A stretch of 10,094 nucleotides of DNA from Gemmatimonadota bacterium (GTDB lineage Bacteria > Gemmatimonadota > Gemmatimonadetes > Gemmatimonadales > GWC2-71-9): contig QHTS01000035.1 in assembly GCA_003220905.1 (NCBI GenBank), positions 1-10,094 of the forward strand, in the 5' to 3' direction. Shown piece after piece: positions 7,705 to 10,094 of this stretch. The notes under the pieces are model-generated. The model was not told the origin of the DNA and did no database searches. It saw only the letters and a list, made by a program, of their open reading frames with translations. The translations under genes were made by a program, and so were the position numbers. Each line of letters starts with the position of its first letter. Position 1 is the stretch's first letter.

Positions 7705-7801
7705 AATGCGGAATGCGGAGTGCGGAATGCGGAATTGAAATGAGAGGTCGAGGCGCGCGGCGACGCTTCCACTGACATTCCGCATTCCACATTCCGCATT
7801 C
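7705..7801. repeat. Tandem AATGCGG heptamers with inverted counterpart, long imperfect hairpin
   Basis: Four 7-base units (AATGCGG, AATGCGG, AGTGCGG, AATGCGG) run at 7705-7732, starting two bases after the M28 stop. The opposite orientation (CATTCCG, CATTCCA, CATTCCG, CATTC) follows at 7776-7801. Bases 7711-7735 pair with 7777-7801 over 25 positions with one G-T wobble and one C-A mismatch, leaving a 41-base GC-rich loop. From memory, such GCGGAAT-type repeats recur between genes in GC-rich environmental genomes, where they give spurious translations such as FRIPHSAFRIP. The function is not known to me; it may end the M28 transcript, though no T-tract follows. Confidence 0.85.
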
Positions 7802-7877
7802 GTGAACCGCAATTTCTCGGCGATACGCGCATAGAACGGACACCGCATGTTGGCTGGCGAGCCGTTAGGGTGCGCCC

Positions 7878-8288
7878 ATGGACGACCGCCGCGCCGCGCT
7901 GCTGCTCGCCCTCCTCGCACTGGCGGGCGCGGGGGTACGCCTGGCGCTCGCGCCCGCCACGGCCGCGGCGCCGGGCGACGTGCGACTCGTGTCCGTCGAT
8001 ACGCCGCCCCCCGGAGGGCTCTCCGCTACCGCGCGGAACGCCGCCCGGCTCGCGCGGCCCCTGCTCCCCGGTGAGCGCGTCGACCTCGACCGCGCCGACG
8101 TGACGGAGATCACGCGTCTCCCGCGAATCGGTCCTGCCTTCGCGCAGCGGATCGTCGCCTGGCGCGAGCAGCACGGTCCGTTCGGCGGACTGGCGCGGTT
8201 CGACAGTGTGCCGGGAGTGGGGCCGAAGCTGCTCGAGAGCTTGCGAGGTTACGTGATGTTTTCGGGGGTGATCCCGTCCGCGCCTTGA
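7878..8288 (+). CDS. comEA: ComEA-like helix-hairpin-helix DNA-binding protein, membrane-anchored
   Basis: This is a periplasmic DNA receptor that would bind incoming double-stranded DNA during natural transformation. The 136-residue protein has an N-terminal hydrophobic helix (residues about 5-26), then a proline- and alanine-rich linker. A tandem helix-hairpin-helix domain spans about 67-130: VDLDRADVTEITRLPRIGPAFAQRIVAWREQHGPF and then FDSVPGVGPKLLESLRGYV. This matches the ComEA order (N-x-A, L-P-G-I-G, R-E-x-x-G-P-F, then a second G-x-G). The first hairpin reads LPRIG (81-85) where LPGIG is usual; the second is VPGVG (111-115). The ATG at 7878 has an AGGG at 7867-7870 seven bases upstream. 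The pilB-type gene directly downstream supports a role in pilus-driven DNA uptake. The length is normal for a short ComEA; a general (HhH)2 protein of other function is possible but less likely. Confidence 0.85.
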   Translation: MDDRRAALLLALLALAGAGVRLALAPATAAAPGDVRLVSVDTPPPGGLSATARNAARLARPLLPGERVDLDRADVTEITRLPRIGPAFAQRIVAWREQHGPFGGLARFDSVPGVGPKLLESLRGYVMFSGVIPSAP

Positions 8289-8312
8289 CTTCCCTTCGCC
8301 GCCAACTATGTT
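8285..8312 (+). promoter_or_regulatory. Probable sigma70-type promoter for pilB, overlapping the comEA stop
   Basis: TTGACT at 8285-8290 contains the comEA TGA stop (8286-8288). After a 16-base spacer comes TATGTT at 8307-8312 (4 of 6 to consensus), directly before the ATG at 8313. Transcription would begin near 8319, downstream of that ATG. This suggests that the pilB start lies further in, for example the TTG at 8334. Confidence 0.45.
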
Positions 8313-10049
8313 ATGCTGTTCATTTTCAACGAGTTGCGTACGGCGACCGCGGCAGCTACCTCCGACAAGCTGGGTGAGATCCTCCTGCGGGAGGGGCTGA
8401 TCACCCAGGATCAGCTCAAAAAGGCGCTCCTCGAGCAGAAGAACACGGGGATGCGCCTCGGCTACACCCTTGTGAAGCTGGGCTTCGTCGAGGAGACCGA
8501 AATCTCCAAGATGCTGGCCCGCCAGTACCGCATGCCGGCGGTCGACCTGTCCCGCTTCGAGGTCGACCCCAAGATCATCAAGCTGCTCCCCCCCGACGTC
8601 GCCATCAAGCACACCGTCCTGCCCCTCAAGCGCGAGGGCCGGACCCTCACCGTCGCGATCGCGGACCCGAACAACGTCACGGCGATCGAGGACATCAAGT
8701 TCATCACGCGCTGCGACGTGTTCCCGGTGATCGCGGGCGAGTACACCCTCCGGAACGCGATCGACAAGTATTACCAGCAATCCGACGCCCAGCTGCAGAC
8801 GCTGCTCAAGGACATCGAGGCCGCGGACGATCTCGAGGTCGTCGAGGAGCAGACGGACGAGGACGTCAAGGCGCAGGATCTGGCCGACGACGCGCCGGTG
8901 GTGAAGCTGATCAACGGACTGCTCACGGACGCGGTGAAGCGGGGGGCGTCGGACATCCACATCGAGCCGTTCGAGCACGAGATGCGGGTGCGGTACCGCG
9001 TGGACGGGGCGCTGCACGAGGTGATGAAGCCGCCGATCAAGATGCGAGCGGCACTGACGTCGCGCATCAAGATCATGGCGCAGCTGAACATCGCGGAGCG
9101 GCGCGTGCCGCAGGACGGCCGCATCAAGCTCAAGTTCGGCGCCAAAGTGATCGACTACCGTGTCTCGACGCTGCCGGTGCTGTTCGGCGAGAAGATCGTG
9201 CTCCGGATTCTCGACAAGGGCAACCTGACGCTCGATCTGACGAAGTTCGGCTTCGAGCCCAAGGCCGAGCAGGAGCTGTTGCGGGCGATCCTGAACCCGT
9301 ACGGCATGGTGCTGGTGACGGGCCCGACGGGGTCGGGCAAGACCACGACCCTGTACTCAGCGCTGTCGCGCATCAACCAGATCGACGTGAACATCATGAC
9401 CGCCGAGGATCCCGTCGAGTACAACCTGATGGGGATCAATCAGGTGCTCGTGCGCAACGACGTGGGGATGACGTTCGCGGCGGCGTTGAAGGCGTTCCTG
9501 CGGCAGGACCCGAACATCATCATGGTGGGCGAGATCCGCGATCTCGAGACCGGCTCGATCGCGATCAAGGCGGCCCTCACGGGCCACCTGGTGCTCTCCA
9601 CACTGCACACCAACGACGCGCCGTCCACGGTGACCCGCATGATCGACATGGGGATCGAGCCGTTCAACGTGGCGAGCGCGGTCAACCTGATCGTGGCGCA
9701 GCGGCTGGTGCGCCGCGTGTGCTCCGAGTGCAAGCAGGAGCACCAGTACACCGACGAAGAGATCCACGCCTTCGGCATCGCCCCGGCCGAAGCGGCGAAG
9801 CTGACGTTCTACAAGGGCGCGGGTTGCGACACCTGCAACGGCTCGGGGTACAAGGGCCGGCAGGGGCTGTACGAGGTCATGGCCATGACGAGCGCGGCGC
9901 GGCGCATGGTCCTGAAAGGCGGATCGACCGAGGAGCTGCGGGAGCAGGCGGTGAAGGACGGCATGCTCACGCTCCGCATGGACGGCATGCTGAAGGTGAA
10001 GCGCGGCATCACCACCCTGGAAGAAGTCGTAAAGGAGACAGCGGCATGA
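8313..10049 (+). CDS. pilB: Type IV pilus assembly ATPase PilB (GspE/PilB family)
   Basis: This is the cytoplasmic hexameric ATPase that drives pilus extension by adding pilin at the inner-membrane platform. At 578 residues it is full length. An N-terminal T2SSE_N/MshEN-type domain (about 18-155, LGEILLREGLITQDQLKKAL) is followed by an acidic linker (about 168-190) and the ATPase core. Core motifs: SDIHIEPF before the nucleotide site, Walker A GPTGSGKT (337-344, K343), Asp box AEDPVEY (364-370), Walker B IIMVGEIRD (402-410, E407), and His box STLHTND (429-435). A zinc-type tetracysteine follows, with C470-x2-C473 and C505-x2-C508, typical of PilB/GspE and absent from PilT. GspE of type II secretion is the alternative; comEA upstream and a probable pilT downstream favour PilB. 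The start is doubtful: the ATG at 8313 adjoins a -10 box and gives an odd MLFIFNEL, so a TTG at 8334 may be used. Confidence 0.93.
   Translation: MLFIFNELRTATAAATSDKLGEILLREGLITQDQLKKALLEQKNTGMRLGYTLVKLGFVEETEISKMLARQYRMPAVDLSRFEVDPKIIKLLPPDVAIKHTVLPLKREGRTLTVAIADPNNVTAIEDIKFITRCDVFPVIAGEYTLRNAIDKYYQQSDAQLQTLLKDIEAADDLEVVEEQTDEDVKAQDLADDAPVVKLINGLLTDAVKRGASDIHIEPFEHEMRVRYRVDGALHEVMKPPIKMRAALTSRIKIMAQLNIAERRVPQDGRIKLKFGAKVIDYRVSTLPVLFGEKIVLRILDKGNLTLDLTKFGFEPKAEQELLRAILNPYGMVLVTGPTGSGKTTTLYSALSRINQIDVNIMTAEDPVEYNLMGINQVLVRNDVGMTFAAALKAFLRQDPNIIMVGEIRDLETGSIAIKAALTGHLVLSTLHTNDAPSTVTRMIDMGIEPFNVASAVNLIVAQRLVRRVCSECKQEHQYTDEEIHAFGIAPAEAAKLTFYKGAGCDTCNGSGYKGRQGLYEVMAMTSAARRMVLKGGSTEELREQAVKDGMLTLRMDGMLKVKRGITTLEEVVKETAA
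10032..10038 (+). promoter_or_regulatory. Strong ribosome binding site for the gene after pilB
   Basis: AAGGAGA lies inside the last codons of pilB. Its GGAG (10034-10037) sits eight bases before the ATG at 10046. It fixes that ATG as a start and is the best Shine-Dalgarno in the window. Confidence 0.75.
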
Positions 10050-10094
10050 CCGCAGGCGCTTCGCCGTCGGTGAATCTGCGCACCTTGCTCGAGG
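10046..10094 (+). CDS. Start of a gene coupled to pilB, probably pilT (3' end outside window)
   Basis: Only the first 16 codons are visible (MTAGASPSVNLRTLLE). The ATG overlaps the pilB stop as ATGA and has a strong Shine-Dalgarno eight bases upstream, so it is translationally coupled to pilB. PilT retraction ATPases commonly follow pilB, and many begin with a short polar stretch and then L-x-x-L-L-E before the conserved ASDLH region. That fits what is seen, but the diagnostic motifs are beyond the edge. A second pilus component such as pilC cannot be excluded. Confidence 0.65.
   Translation, partial: MTAGASPSVNLRTLLE

Noticed and set aside
7705..7801. A CRISPR array or insertion-sequence end at the heptamer repeats
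   Set aside because: Units are only 7 bases with no spacers, there are no cas genes or transposase, and no flanking target duplication could be seen. A hairpin repeat describes it better.
6732..9017. A 761-codon open frame on the minus strand across the M28 gene, hairpin, comEA and pilB
   Set aside because: It runs antisense to three well-supported genes, crosses the repeat, and is rich in Arg, His, Val and Leu with no recognisable domain. Long antisense frames are expected where third codon positions are nearly all G or C.

Overview
The window is strongly GC-rich, densely coding bacterial DNA from a Gram-negative (diderm) organism: it encodes an outer-membrane TonB-dependent receptor, the two inner-membrane subunits of the lipopolysaccharide exporter, and type IV pilus motors. 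A large receptor with an N-terminal carboxypeptidase-regulatory-like domain, a periplasmic glutaminyl-cyclase-like M28 enzyme, and comEA next to pilB/pilT would fit Gemmatimonadota or a neighbouring phylum. That assignment is inference from gene content and style; no rRNA or marker gene is present to settle it.

Layout. (1) 1-761, +: C-terminal part of an APC-superfamily amino acid permease, cut by the window edge. (2) 864-4046, +: a roughly 1060-residue Oar-like TonB-dependent receptor. (3) 4065-4101: a perfect 12-bp inverted repeat between convergent genes, a likely two-way terminator. (4) 6732-4118, -: lptF then lptG, overlapping by GTGA. LptF is unusually long because of a helical/proline-rich insert. 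(5) 6774-7703, +: an exported M28 enzyme, divergent from lptF, with glutaminyl cyclase hallmarks. (6) 7705-7801: four tandem 7-bp units facing an inverted copy, forming a long imperfect hairpin. (7) 7878-8288, +: comEA-like DNA-binding protein. (8) 8313-10049, +: pilB-type assembly ATPase. (9) 10046-window end, +: first 16 codons of the next gene, probably pilT.

Functional reading. Most of the genes concern the cell envelope: small-molecule uptake (permease, TonB receptor), LPS export (LptF/LptG), periplasmic processing (M28/QC-like), and a comEA-pilB-pilT group suggesting type IV pili and natural DNA uptake. No clear mobile element, CRISPR array, tRNA or rRNA was seen. No gene-free stretch exceeds 300 bases; the longest, 7704-7877, is mostly the heptamer hairpin.

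The most useful oddities are the heptamer hairpin, the LptF insert, QC-type active-site tryptophans in the M28 enzyme, and two genes (lptF, pilB) whose first ATG overlaps a good -10 box, implying that their true starts lie downstream. I saw nothing that amounts to a clearly new multi-gene system.
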